Shown: positions 1 through 8,033 of the stretch, piece by piece | Layout: every line of letters starts with the position of its first letter | How positions within the stretch are numbered: position 1 is the stretch's first letter | NCBI GenBank assembly: GCA_045596745.1 | Contig: JAZODA010000025.1 | Coordinates: forward strand, 1 to 34,525 | Direction of reading: 5' to 3' | Length of the DNA stretch: 34,525 bases | Source of the DNA: RGIG3009 sp045596745 | GTDB lineage: Bacteria; Bacillota; Clostridia; Oscillospirales; Acutalibacteraceae | Position numbers and translations under genes: made by a program | Notes under the pieces: model-generated | What the model was told of the DNA's origin: nothing | Seen by the model: the letters and a program-made list of their open reading frames with translations, nothing else | Databases searched by the model: none

Positions 1-1224
1 CATGGCTACGATCCGACTTCTTTCCTCAAAGCCGAGCTGATACCGTTCGGGATGACCCGCGGCTTCCAATTCGCCAATCTGCTCACCGATATACTTGAAA
101 CCGGTCAGCACCTCGCGCATTTCACAGCCGTATTTTTCGGCAATGCGGGTGGCGAGGTCGGAGGTGACGATGGTTTTCACCACCACCGGTGCTTCGGGCA
201 GCGTACCGTTGGCACGGCGGCAGGAGAGGATGTATTCCAGCAGCAGACAGCCTGTCTCGTTGCCGCTGAGCAGGACATAATCGTCGTCCTGACGCACCGC
301 GATACCGACGCGGTCGCAGTCGGGGTCGGTGGCGAGAAGCAGGTCGGGTTTTACGGTTTTGGCAAGCTCCAGAGCGCAGGTGAACGCCTGACGGATTTCG
401 GGGTTCGGATACGGTGCGGTGGGGAAGTTGCCGTCCGGCAGTTCCTGTTCCGGAACGATGGTAACCTGCGACAGACCGATGCGATTCAGAATTGCGCGCA
501 CCGGCTTGTTGCCTGCACCGTTGAGCGGCGTATAGATAACTTTGAGTCCGCCTTTGGCGCAAACACCGGGATTAATCTGTTGGATGGCAATCCGGTCCAG
601 ATACTTGTCCACCAGTTCGGTGCCAATCATCGTGATGGTGCCGTGTTTCACAGCGGCTTCAAAATCTGCCAACTTGACGCCGTCAAACATATCCACGCGG
701 CGGATGTACTCGGTCACGGTGTTCGCATCGTCATCCGTCATCTGGAAGCCTTCCGAGCCGTAGCATTTGTAGCCGTTGTACTTGGCGGGATTGTGACTGG
801 CGGTCACCATAATACCCGCCTGGCATTGCAGCTCACGCACGGCGAAAGACAGCACCGGCACCGGCTGAAGTTCTTCGAACAGGCTGACGGCAATGCCGTT
901 GCCGGCCAGTACACGCGCCGCTTCGCGGGCAAACAGGTCGGATTTGATACGGGAGTCAAAGCAGATTGCCACACGGGCGGTCGGATAGCGGTTGTTGAGA
1001 TAATCCGCCAGACCTTGCGTGGCTTTGCGGACGGTGTAGATGTTCATACGGTTATCGCCTGCGCCAATCACACCGCGCAAACCCGCTGTGCCGAACTCCA
1101 GCTCGCGGTAAAAGCGTTCGTTGATTTCGTTGGCGTCGTCGGCAATCGCTTTGAGGTCGGGAATCAGATCGGGATCGTCTGTCGCGCGGGACAGCCACAG
1201 GGCGTAGCTTTCGGAAACAGTCAT
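1..1224 (-). CDS. Phosphohexose mutase (phosphoglucomutase/phosphomannomutase), 3' end missing
   Basis: This enzyme interconverts hexose 1- and 6-phosphates in the cytosol, feeding glycolysis and cell-envelope sugar nucleotides. Only the first 408 residues are inside the window; family members run to about 560-580. The catalytic phosphoserine loop TASHNP has Ser143. The metal loop DPDCDR spans residues 300-305. A GFKYIGEQI motif lies near residue 380, and the sugar-binding loop starts with GFEE. The ATG at 1224 is preceded by GGAAAGGATG. It is the first gene after a clear promoter. The last seven residues before the edge (RSRIVAM) do not follow the expected SYGYL continuation of that loop, which may mean a contig-end artefact in about the first 19 bases. 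The family is clear; substrate preference cannot be told from sequence. Confidence 0.93.
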   Translation of the reverse strand, partial: MTVSESYALWLSRATDDPDLIPDLKAIADDANEINERFYRELEFGTAGLRGVIGAGDNRMNIYTVRKATQGLADYLNNRYPTARVAICFDSRIKSDLFAREAARVLAGNGIAVSLFEELQPVPVLSFAVRELQCQAGIMVTASHNPAKYNGYKCYGSEGFQMTDDDANTVTEYIRRVDMFDGVKLADFEAAVKHGTITMIGTELVDKYLDRIAIQQINPGVCAKGGLKVIYTPLNGAGNKPVRAILNRIGLSQVTIVPEQELPDGNFPTAPYPNPEIRQAFTCALELAKTVKPDLLLATDPDCDRVGIAVRQDDDYVLLSGNETGCLLLEYILSCRRANGTLPEAPVVVKTIVTSDLATRIAEKYGCEMREVLTGFKYIGEQIGELEAAGHPERYQLGFEERSRIVAM

Positions 1225-1260
1225 ATCTCAAGCATCCTTTCCGTTTTGTTTTACAGTATC

Positions 1261-1289
1261 AGTATATCAACTCTTTTTTGAAAAAGCAA
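1261..1289 (-). promoter_or_regulatory. Promoter of the phosphohexose mutase gene
   Basis: Read on the minus strand, TTGCTT and TATACT are separated by 17 bases. They lie about 37 bases upstream of the ATG and its ribosome site. Confidence 0.65.
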
Positions 1290-1321
1290 GGGAAGAGCGT
1301 CGAGGACAGAAAAATGCGATG

Positions 1322-2086
1322 TTACGAGAGACGGTACAGCCGACGCGCGTTATCCGCCGTGATGTGCAAAAGCTCGTCGACGGAAATGCCGCGCAGTGCG
1401 GCGATGACTTCGGCGGTGTGGCGAATCATGGCAGAATCGCAGCGGTGACCGCGGAGCGGTACGGGTGCCAGATAGGGGGCATCCGTTTCCAGCAGCAGAC
1501 GGTCGAGCGGGATTTCTGCAGCGACCTCAACCGTTTTGCGGGCGTTTTTGAAAGTGACAACGCCGCCGATACCGATGTAAAGTCCCAGCTTCAGCAGCTC
1601 GCGCGCCATTTCCACACTGCCCGAAAAACAGTGTACCACGCCGCTCGGACGATATTCCTGCAAGAAGCGCAGGGTATCCTCGTGCGCCTCACGGTCGTGC
1701 ACCACAACCGGAAGAGAAAGGCGGTTTGCCAGTTCCAACTGAGCGCGGAACCACTGCTGTTGCACGTCGCGCGGACAGGCATCTTCGTAGTGATAATCCA
1801 GTCCGATTTCGCCAATGGCAACCACCTGCTCTTCGGCGGCAAGCTGCTCCAAAACCGCCAAATCTTGCGGCTGTGCCTCGGCGGCTTCACCGGGATGGAT
1901 ACCGACCGCCGCCCACACGATGGGATGGCGTTTTGCCAGCGCTACCGCGTCGCGAGAGGAGGCGGCAGACGTACCGTTTTCAATGATACCGCAAACGCCG
2001 TTTTGCGACAGCGAAGTCAGCAGTTCATCGCGGTCATCGTCAAAGCGGTCGTCGAGGTAATGGGCGTGTGAATCAAAAACAGACAT
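1322..2086 (-). CDS. tatD: TatD-family metal-dependent deoxyribonuclease
   Basis: A 254-residue metallohydrolase of the TatD family, which acts as a cytosolic 3'-5' DNase in DNA repair and turnover. The N-terminal metal site is FDSHAHYLDD (residues 3-12). GEIGLDYH carries the mid-domain metal ligands, with further histidines in VVHDREAHED and VVHCFSG, and the C-terminal aspartate lies in LLETDAPYLAP. The length matches the family. A longer reading from 2122 exists, but the ATG at 2086 has AAGGAG at the right distance and gives the conserved N-terminus. It follows metG by 53 bases, a common neighbour arrangement in Firmicutes, so co-transcription is likely, modulated by the hairpin between them. 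Confidence 0.95.
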   Translation of the reverse strand: MSVFDSHAHYLDDRFDDDRDELLTSLSQNGVCGIIENGTSAASSRDAVALAKRHPIVWAAVGIHPGEAAEAQPQDLAVLEQLAAEEQVVAIGEIGLDYHYEDACPRDVQQQWFRAQLELANRLSLPVVVHDREAHEDTLRFLQEYRPSGVVHCFSGSVEMARELLKLGLYIGIGGVVTFKNARKTVEVAAEIPLDRLLLETDAPYLAPVPLRGHRCDSAMIRHTAEVIAALRGISVDELLHITADNARRLYRLS

Positions 2087-2100
2087 AGTGTTCTCCTTGC

Positions 2101-2128
2101 AAAAGGGGACACCTTGCGGCATCCCCTT
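2101..2128 (-). terminator. Hairpin between metG and tatD, possible partial terminator
   Basis: An 11-bp stem (2103-2113 with 2118-2128, two G-T pairs on the minus strand) has a GCAA loop and is followed by only four T. The tatD ribosome site comes immediately after. It could be a weak terminator or an mRNA processing/stability hairpin tuning tatD relative to metG. Confidence 0.55.
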
Positions 2129-2139
2129 ACATAGCGTGA

Positions 2140-4077
2140 TTAATGAATACGGCTGCCGGGCTTCAGACCATCCACGAACAGCACACGGGCGGCATCGCCG
2201 TCATCGGCGGCGAGAATCATACCGCTGCTTTCCACACCGCACAGCGTAGCGGGTTTGAGGTTGGCAACGACAATGACCTGACGGCCCTTGAGTTCTTCAG
2301 GTTTGTACCACAGCGCAATACCGGAAGCGACGGTGCGGGGCGTGCCGCTGCCGTCATCCAGCGTGAGCTTCAGCAGTTTCTTTGCCTTTTTAATCGGCTC
2401 GCAGTCCACCACGCGTGCCACGCGCAAATCGACCTTGACGAACTCGTCGATGGTGATTTCATCGAGGAATGCAACGTTCTCTGCGACTTCCTCTTCTTTA
2501 GCGGCAGCGGCGGCTTTTTCCGCTTCCTCCGCCAGCGTCTTTTCCACGTCAACACGGGCAAACAGCGGCTCGGGCGTGCCGACCGTGTAGGTGGCGCGAG
2601 TGCCGAAAGCGAGCGATTCCAGCGTCAAATCCTCGGCAGAGAGATTCATCTGTGCCGCGATACGATCGGTGGTTTCGGGCAGGGAAGGACGCAGGCACAC
2701 CGTCAGCAGACGGATGCTCTCCAGCAGGTTGTACAGCACGGTTTCGAGCTGACCCTTGGCGGCTTCGTCCTTAGCAAGCGCCCACGGCGTGGTTTCGTCA
2801 ATGTACTTGTTGCAGCGCTTGGCGAGCGTCATCACCGCGGCGAGCGCCTCGGCGTTGTGATACACATCCATCTTCTCGGCATAGCCTGCCAGCGCTTTCT
2901 GTGCGGTGGCAATCAAATCGGCATCCACCTCGGAAGCGACAACGTCGGTCTTGTTTACCGTACCGCCGAAGTACTTGTTGGTCATTGCAATGCTGCGGTT
3001 GACAAGGTTACCCAGCGTGTTAGCAAGGTCGGCGTTATACAGGTTGAGGAAGCTTTCCAGCGTGATGGTGCCGTCCTGCGCAAAGGGAATCTGCGAGAGC
3101 AGATAGTAGCGCACGGCATCGGTGCCGAAGCGGTCAGCCAGCTCGTCGGCATACAGCACATTGCCGCGAGATTTGCTCATTTTGTCTTCGCCCGACAGCA
3201 GCCACGGATGACCCAGCACCTTCTTCGGCAGCGGCAGACCCAGTGCCATCAGAATGATGGGCCAGTAGATGGTGTGGAAGCGCACGATATCCTTACCGAT
3301 GACGTGCAAATCCGCCGGCCAGTTCGCTTCGAAACGGTCGGTGCTGCCATCGGGATGATAGCCGATACCGGTGATGTAGTTGGACAGCGCATCCAGCCAC
3401 ACGTAGGTGACGTGCTTGGGATCGAACGATACCGGGATACCCCAGGTAAAGGTCGAGCGGGAAACGCACAGGTCGGACAGACCCGGCTTCAGGAAGTTGT
3501 TAATCATTTCGTTGCGGCGGGACTCCGGCTGGATAAAGTCGGGGTGCTCCTCAAAGTACTGCAGCAGACGATCCTGATACTTCGACAGACGCAGGAAGTA
3601 GGCTTCCTCGCTTGCGTCGATGACATCGCGACCGCAGTCGGGGCATTTGCCGTCTTTGAGCTGAGAGGGGGTGAAGAAGGATTCGCAGGGGACACAGTAT
3701 TTGCCCTCATACTTACCCTTGTAGATGTCGCCCTGCTCGTACAGCTTCTTGAAAATCGTCTGAACGGCGGATTCGTGATCCTCGTCGGTGGTGCGGATGA
3801 AACGATCGTAAGAGGTGTTGAGTTTGTTCCACACGTCTTTAATCTGCTGAGAAACGCCGTCGACGTACTCCTTGGGGGAAATGCCCTGCTTCTCGGCGTA
3901 TTCCTGAATCTTTTGACCGTGTTCGTCGGAGCCGGTCAGGAAATAGACATCAAAGCCCTGCATTCGCTTGTACCGCGCGATCATATCCGCCAGGACGATG
4001 TCGTAGGCGTTACCGATATGCGGCTTGCGCGAGGTGTAGGCGATAGCAGTGGTCAGATAGAACTTTTTGTTTTCCAT
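2140..4077 (-). CDS. metG: Methionyl-tRNA synthetase
   Basis: It charges tRNA-Met with methionine in the cytosol. The protein has 645 residues. The class I signatures are HIGN (His20) and KMSKS (residues 299-303). A zinc knuckle with CVPC at 128-131 and a following CPDC pair is present. An anticodon-binding helical region follows, then a C-terminal EMAP/Trbp111-like tRNA-binding domain from about residue 535 (DEFVKVDLRVARVV). A lysine/alanine/glutamate-rich linker separates the last two. This architecture is that of the long dimeric MetG of Firmicutes. The ATG has a perfect AGGAGG nine bases upstream. No T-box or SAM riboswitch is visible in the short leader. Confidence 0.98.
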   Translation of the reverse strand: MENKKFYLTTAIAYTSRKPHIGNAYDIVLADMIARYKRMQGFDVYFLTGSDEHGQKIQEYAEKQGISPKEYVDGVSQQIKDVWNKLNTSYDRFIRTTDEDHESAVQTIFKKLYEQGDIYKGKYEGKYCVPCESFFTPSQLKDGKCPDCGRDVIDASEEAYFLRLSKYQDRLLQYFEEHPDFIQPESRRNEMINNFLKPGLSDLCVSRSTFTWGIPVSFDPKHVTYVWLDALSNYITGIGYHPDGSTDRFEANWPADLHVIGKDIVRFHTIYWPIILMALGLPLPKKVLGHPWLLSGEDKMSKSRGNVLYADELADRFGTDAVRYYLLSQIPFAQDGTITLESFLNLYNADLANTLGNLVNRSIAMTNKYFGGTVNKTDVVASEVDADLIATAQKALAGYAEKMDVYHNAEALAAVMTLAKRCNKYIDETTPWALAKDEAAKGQLETVLYNLLESIRLLTVCLRPSLPETTDRIAAQMNLSAEDLTLESLAFGTRATYTVGTPEPLFARVDVEKTLAEEAEKAAAAAKEEEVAENVAFLDEITIDEFVKVDLRVARVVDCEPIKKAKKLLKLTLDDGSGTPRTVASGIALWYKPEELKGRQVIVVANLKPATLCGVESSGMILAADDGDAARVLFVDGLKPGSRIH

Positions 4078-4110
4078 ATTCCGGGAACCTCCTATATTGG
4101 TATCCTATAT

Positions 4111-4138
4111 ATTTTAGCAGATTTTTGCAAAAAAACAA
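4111..4138 (-). promoter_or_regulatory. Promoter of metG
   Basis: On the minus strand, TTGTTT and TAAAAT are separated by 16 bases and followed by a leader of about 30 bases with AGGAGG. Confidence 0.55.
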
Positions 4139-4156
4139 GTCTTTCTGCGCAGGAAC

Positions 4157-4185
4157 TTGCAATTTGATGGTAAAGTTCGTATAAT
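4157..4185 (+). promoter_or_regulatory. Promoter placed directly at the RluA-family start codon
   Basis: TTGCAA and a perfect TATAAT are separated by 17 bases. The -10 box ends at 4185 and the ATG is at 4193. The expected transcription start therefore falls on or within about two bases of the start codon, so the mRNA should have no leader. Confidence 0.75.
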
Positions 4186-4192
4186 AAACGGT

Positions 4193-5077
4193 ATGGAAAC
4201 GTTATTTTTTACAATACCAACTGAATATGACGGCGCTTCGGTGCAGACATTTCTGCGGCAGGGGTGCGGTTTTTCGTGGCGTATGGTGGTGCGACTGAAG
4301 CATCAGGAAGGCGGCATCACGGTAAACGGCGAACATCGGCGCAGTATCGACCGCGTCAACGCCGGTGAGCGGTTGTGCCTGCTTTTCCCCGAGGATACGG
4401 TGCGTATTGACGACGCGGATTTGCCGCTGTCGGTGGCGTATGAGGACGAGTCGCTGCTGGTGGTGGACAAGCAGCCGTACCTGGCGGTGCATCCGTCGGC
4501 AGGCAAGCCCGAACCGACGCTTGCCAACGCGGTGGTGGGACACTATCGCCGAAACGGTCAGCCGCATTCGTTTCGTCCCGTCAACCGTCTGGATCGCAAT
4601 ACCAGCGGTTTGCTTCTTGCTGCCAAGAACGCACATATCGCATATGCGCTGACCCACAAGGCGGAGAAAACCTATCTCGCCATTGTGCTGGGTGAGCTTG
4701 TCGGCAGCGGTACGGTAAATCAGCCGATTCGCGTGAAAGAGGGCTGCTGCATCACCCGCGAGGTGGGGGAAGGCGGCAAGGAAAGTGTGACGCATTACGA
4801 AGCGCTCGGCAGCGACGGCGAAATTACGCTGGTGCGCCTGCGCTTGGAAACAGGACGCACGCACCAGATTCGTGTACATATGGCGTGGCTCGGTCACCCG
4901 CTGGCGGGGGACACGATGTACGGCACGGATGAAACGGTACTGCCGCGTCACGGTTTGCATTGCTGTGAAATGACGTTTGTTCACCCGCTAACAGGCGAGC
5001 AGCTGGCGCTGAAAAGCCCACTGCCGGAGGATATGGCCGCATGTTTGCGCGCCCACGGATTGGAGGAACCGGTATGA
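4193..5077 (+). CDS. RluA-family RNA pseudouridine synthase
   Basis: It isomerises specific uridines in rRNA or tRNA to pseudouridine. The 294-residue protein has an S4-like N-terminal RNA-binding segment (to about residue 65), then the RluA/RsuA catalytic domain. The active-site motif NRLDRNTSG contains the catalytic aspartate, and the C-terminal GRTHQIRVHMAWLGHPLAGD motif is present. The family usually has HRLD; here the first residue is Asn. The open frame extends upstream to 4157, but that part overlaps the promoter and lacks conservation, so the ATG at 4193 is chosen. No ribosome site precedes it. It overlaps luxS by four bases (ATGA), indicating translational coupling. The exact RNA target cannot be assigned. 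Confidence 0.93.
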   Translation: METLFFTIPTEYDGASVQTFLRQGCGFSWRMVVRLKHQEGGITVNGEHRRSIDRVNAGERLCLLFPEDTVRIDDADLPLSVAYEDESLLVVDKQPYLAVHPSAGKPEPTLANAVVGHYRRNGQPHSFRPVNRLDRNTSGLLLAAKNAHIAYALTHKAEKTYLAIVLGELVGSGTVNQPIRVKEGCCITREVGEGGKESVTHYEALGSDGEITLVRLRLETGRTHQIRVHMAWLGHPLAGDTMYGTDETVLPRHGLHCCEMTFVHPLTGEQLALKSPLPEDMAACLRAHGLEEPV

Positions 5078-5532
5078 AAACCATCCAAAGCTTTCGCATC
5101 AATCATGATACTCTGACCCCGGGTCTGTACACGTCTCGCGTCGATGGCGACGTGGTGACGTATGACCTGCGTTTTGTGCATCCCAACACACCGCCGTTTC
5201 TGGAGGTAGCGGCGATGCACACGCTGGAGCATTTGTTTGCGACCTATGTGCGCAACAGTGCGTTTGAGGATAACATCGTATATTTCGGGCCGATGGGCTG
5301 CCGCACCGGTTTTTATTTCCTGACCCGCGGTATGACCGAGGAGCAGGTGATTTCGCTGACGCGTGAGACGTTGCAGTTCATTGCGGCGTACACGGGTGAG
5401 ATTCCCGGAGCAAGCAAGCGAGAGTGCGGCAACTATCTGGAGCACGATTTGGAGGGCGCTCGCCGCTATGCCGCCGTCGAAGCTGAGGTGTTGGCGGAGT
5501 GGAAGCCGTCGCGGCTGGTATACCCTGACTGA
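5074..5532 (+). CDS. luxS: S-ribosylhomocysteine lyase
   Basis: LuxS cleaves S-ribosylhomocysteine to homocysteine and DPD, the autoinducer-2 precursor, in the activated methyl cycle. The 152-residue length is normal. The metal-binding HTLEH motif supplies His49 and His53, with Glu52 as the general base. Cys118 in ECGNYLEHD completes the metal site, and Cys76 in FGPMGCRTGF is the second catalytic residue. The ATG at 5074 has GGAGG upstream and lies in the ATGA overlap with the pseudouridine synthase, so the two form an operon. No Pfs nucleosidase or AI-2 receptor gene is present nearby. Confidence 0.98.
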   Translation: MKTIQSFRINHDTLTPGLYTSRVDGDVVTYDLRFVHPNTPPFLEVAAMHTLEHLFATYVRNSAFEDNIVYFGPMGCRTGFYFLTRGMTEEQVISLTRETLQFIAAYTGEIPGASKRECGNYLEHDLEGARRYAAVEAEVLAEWKPSRLVYPD

Positions 5533-5609
5533 AAAGGCAAAATTTATGTAAAAACCGATACTTGCGTTGGTTAAATGTCGGTAATTTGACCACTCTTTCC
5601 CAAGAAAAC

Positions 5610-5638
5610 TTGCTTTTTTCGGGAGAACCCGCTATAAT
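5610..5638 (+). promoter_or_regulatory. Promoter of the M23 peptidase gene
   Basis: TTGCTT and a perfect TATAAT are separated by 17 bases, 31 bases upstream of the GTG start. The rest of the 5533-5669 gap shows no strong terminator for luxS, only a 5-bp ACCGA/TCGGT pairing. Confidence 0.7.
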
Positions 5639-5669
5639 GTGCGAGATTTGACCAGAAAGGAGTGGTGTC

Positions 5670-7238
5670 GTGAAACGGCAAAAAAAGAATGAGTCATCCG
5701 AACAGCATACGGCACCGTTCCGTGTGTTTTTCAAGACGTCAGAGGAATGGCAACAGTTCTTCGATGTGTGCTCGCGTTTCTGCTATGTGGTGGGTGTGCG
5801 GAGCATCCGTTGTGTCAAAGCGGCGGTGCGCTTTACACGCAATCTGTGGCGACCGATGCTCGTCGGTTTGCACCGCGCCGTTGATTGGTTGATTCTGCGG
5901 CACGGCCGCAAAGTGGCTAAAGAGTGGCGCGCGCTGCGTGTCGATTTCGCGCGGGCGCAGGAGCGTGTGCAGGGAATCGAAAAGGGGCGCAAGCGTCAGC
6001 TCGTGCGCGAGTTGGCAACCTTGCCGGTGCTGGCGGTGAAGCGACATAGGGCGATGTTCCGTGCGCTGTTTAACGTGGCGGCACCTGTGGCGGCCGCGGT
6101 GGCGTTGGTCGCTACCATCTGGTACTGGCAACACGCAAACTTCGTGCTGTCGCTGGAGTATGACGGTGAGATGCTGGGATATATCGCGAACGAATCCACC
6201 TACAATGCGGCGGCCGCCGCGGTGGAGGGAATGGTCATCGACGCCGACGACTCGTTTGAGGTACAGCGTTCGCCGCGTATGGTACTGCAGGTGGTTGCGG
6301 GTGCCGAGATTATGGATGTCAAGACGGTGAGCGACCGCATTTTAAACAGTGTCAGCGGGTCGCTTGAAAATACGTCGGGTCTGTATGTCGACGGCGTTTT
6401 TCGTGGGGCAATGTCGCGCGAAAAGATGGAGTCGTTGATGCTGCAATCGCTTCGGAAACGGGATGAAACCAAGGCGGCACAGTCCGCGTTTTTCGCTCAG
6501 GTGGAGATTGTGGACGGCTTGTATCCGGTTTCGGCTTTGAGCAGTGAGGCGGAGCTTTCCGCCTATCTGGACACGCTGCCGGTGCAGGTGAGCCATTTCG
6601 TTACATACACCGAGCCTGTGAAATACGACACGGTGATTCAGTGGGACGAAAGCAGACCGCTGGGCGATGATACCGTGACGGTCAAGGGCGTGGACGGTGA
6701 GCGCAGTGTGACGGTGGAAATCATTTCGGTCAACGGGGAAGAGCAGTACCGCACGGTTGTTTCCACCCGAACGATTACAGCACCGATAAGCGAAGTGGTT
6801 ATCAAGGGAGGAAAAACCTATTCCGAGGACGTGGAAGCGGGCGACGGTGTTGCGACAGGCAAATTTGTCTGGCCGCTGCCGTATACCAAGGTGATTTCTT
6901 CGCCGTTTGCTTCCCGTTGGGGCAGTTTCCACGGCGCGATTGATATTTCCAACGGTCGTGTCAACGGTAAGCCGATTATCGCCTCCGACGGCGGTACGGT
7001 TATCGAGGCAGGCTGGCACGGCAGTTACGGCTATTACGTGCTTATCGACCACGGAAACGGCTTTATGACGCGATATGCCCATTGCAGTTCGCTGAATGTG
7101 GAGGCAGGGCAAAAGGTGGCGCAGGGCGAATACATTGCGAATGTCGGTAACACCGGCTACTCGTTCGGTGCGCACCTGCATTTCGAAGTGATTCTTAACG
7201 GTCAGTTGGTTGACCCGATGAATTACGTGGATTATTAA
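5670..7238 (+). CDS. Membrane-anchored M23 peptidase with G5 domain
   Basis: This is a probable peptidoglycan endopeptidase of the LytM/M23 type. The 522-residue protein has a basic cytoplasmic N-terminus (1-130), one membrane span (about 133-154), an extracytoplasmic region, a G5-like domain (about 310-381) and a C-terminal M23 domain (about 400-522). The zinc ligands are visible as His421 and Asp425 in FHGAID and His504 in AHLHFEV, with catalytic-type His471 and His502. All expected residues are present, so it should be active. The start is GTG, with AGAAAGGAGTGG upstream. It is a single-gene unit with its own promoter and terminator. It may act in elongation, division or sporulation; the sequence does not decide which. 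Confidence 0.93.
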   Translation: MKRQKKNESSEQHTAPFRVFFKTSEEWQQFFDVCSRFCYVVGVRSIRCVKAAVRFTRNLWRPMLVGLHRAVDWLILRHGRKVAKEWRALRVDFARAQERVQGIEKGRKRQLVRELATLPVLAVKRHRAMFRALFNVAAPVAAAVALVATIWYWQHANFVLSLEYDGEMLGYIANESTYNAAAAAVEGMVIDADDSFEVQRSPRMVLQVVAGAEIMDVKTVSDRILNSVSGSLENTSGLYVDGVFRGAMSREKMESLMLQSLRKRDETKAAQSAFFAQVEIVDGLYPVSALSSEAELSAYLDTLPVQVSHFVTYTEPVKYDTVIQWDESRPLGDDTVTVKGVDGERSVTVEIISVNGEEQYRTVVSTRTITAPISEVVIKGGKTYSEDVEAGDGVATGKFVWPLPYTKVISSPFASRWGSFHGAIDISNGRVNGKPIIASDGGTVIEAGWHGSYGYYVLIDHGNGFMTRYAHCSSLNVEAGQKVAQGEYIANVGNTGYSFGAHLHFEVILNGQLVDPMNYVDY

Positions 7239-7248
7239 CGGATAAAGA

Positions 7249-7281
7249 AAGACCCGAGGAGAATTTCTCCTCGGGTCTTTT
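7249..7281. terminator. Bidirectional terminator
   Basis: A perfect 13-bp stem (7249-7261 with 7267-7279) has a 5-base loop and T-rich tails on both strands. It serves the convergent M23 peptidase and PIG-L deacetylase genes. Confidence 0.92.
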
Positions 7282-7291
7282 GTTGTTTCTC

Positions 7292-8014
7292 TTACGGAAG
7301 CAGGCGATGCGCAGTCATACGCAGATGATGGTTGCAGCGCTGGAACGGCTCGGCGTACTGGCAACGAGAGGATCTGCCGTGTACCATGGCACGGGCGCGA
7401 ACCATCTCCAGAATGGCGTTACTGCCGGTGTGCGCCTGCAGCCAGGTCATCTGGCTTTCGTGGCAAGCGAGTGCTTCGAGCTTCAGCTCGATGGTTTCGG
7501 TGATATCCACGTAGTCGGTAGGACGGAAGCCGCTGCGGGTGGATGTGGGTTCGAAATAATACAGCGACGGAACGTGGTCAATCGCCGGGCTCTTGGTTTC
7601 AAAATGGGGGATAGAGGCGTTAAAGCTGGCGGTGAACGCCAGGTCTGCGGCGGCATTGTGGTCGTTATGGTAGTCCATATATCCGTCCTTGCCGTGGCAG
7701 ATGATGAAATCGGGGCGCACCCAACGGATGACCTCGGTCACGCGGCGCTGCTGCTCGATGTCGTTCGGATTCAGTCCCAAATCGTCAAGGCCGACGCCGA
7801 TATACTCCTGCGCACCGATGACCTTTGCGGCGTTTGCCGATTCGCGGGCGCGGATTTCCGCCAGTTCTTTCGGCGGGATGACCATATCGCCCATGCAGCC
7901 GTTGGAAATGTTGCAGACGAACACATCGTCACCGCGCTTTGCGTGCAGAGCCAACGTGCCGTAGCAGTTGAATTCCAAATCATCCGGATGACAACCCATA
8001 GCCAAAACTCTCAT
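7292..8014 (-). CDS. PIG-L/LmbE-family N-deacetylase
   Basis: This is a zinc-dependent deacetylase family acting on N-acetylglucosaminyl conjugates and related sugars. The 240-residue protein begins MRVLAMGCHPDD. The HPDDLE motif (9-14) and the second site with His116 and His119 (DYHNDHN) give the complete metal and catalytic set. No signal peptide is present, so it acts in the cytosol. GGAGG precedes the ATG. It lies 19 bases downstream of a ROK-family regulator on the same strand and is probably transcribed with it, which suggests that expression responds to a sugar or amino-sugar ligand. The substrate is unknown. Confidence 0.92.
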   Translation of the reverse strand: MRVLAMGCHPDDLEFNCYGTLALHAKRGDDVFVCNISNGCMGDMVIPPKELAEIRARESANAAKVIGAQEYIGVGLDDLGLNPNDIEQQRRVTEVIRWVRPDFIICHGKDGYMDYHNDHNAAADLAFTASFNASIPHFETKSPAIDHVPSLYYFEPTSTRSGFRPTDYVDITETIELKLEALACHESQMTWLQAHTGSNAILEMVRARAMVHGRSSRCQYAEPFQRCNHHLRMTAHRLLP

Positions 8015-8033
8015 AACCGATACCTCCGTAAAA

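Noticed and set aside
2143..4167. Long open frame of 674 codons on the plus strand opposite metG
   Set aside because: It is antisense to a complete, motif-rich metG, lacks any recognisable domain and reflects the GC-rich codon pattern.
4078..4192. T-box or SAM riboswitch leader for metG
   Set aside because: The leader is only about 30 bases after the -10 box and shows no conserved T-box or S-box elements.
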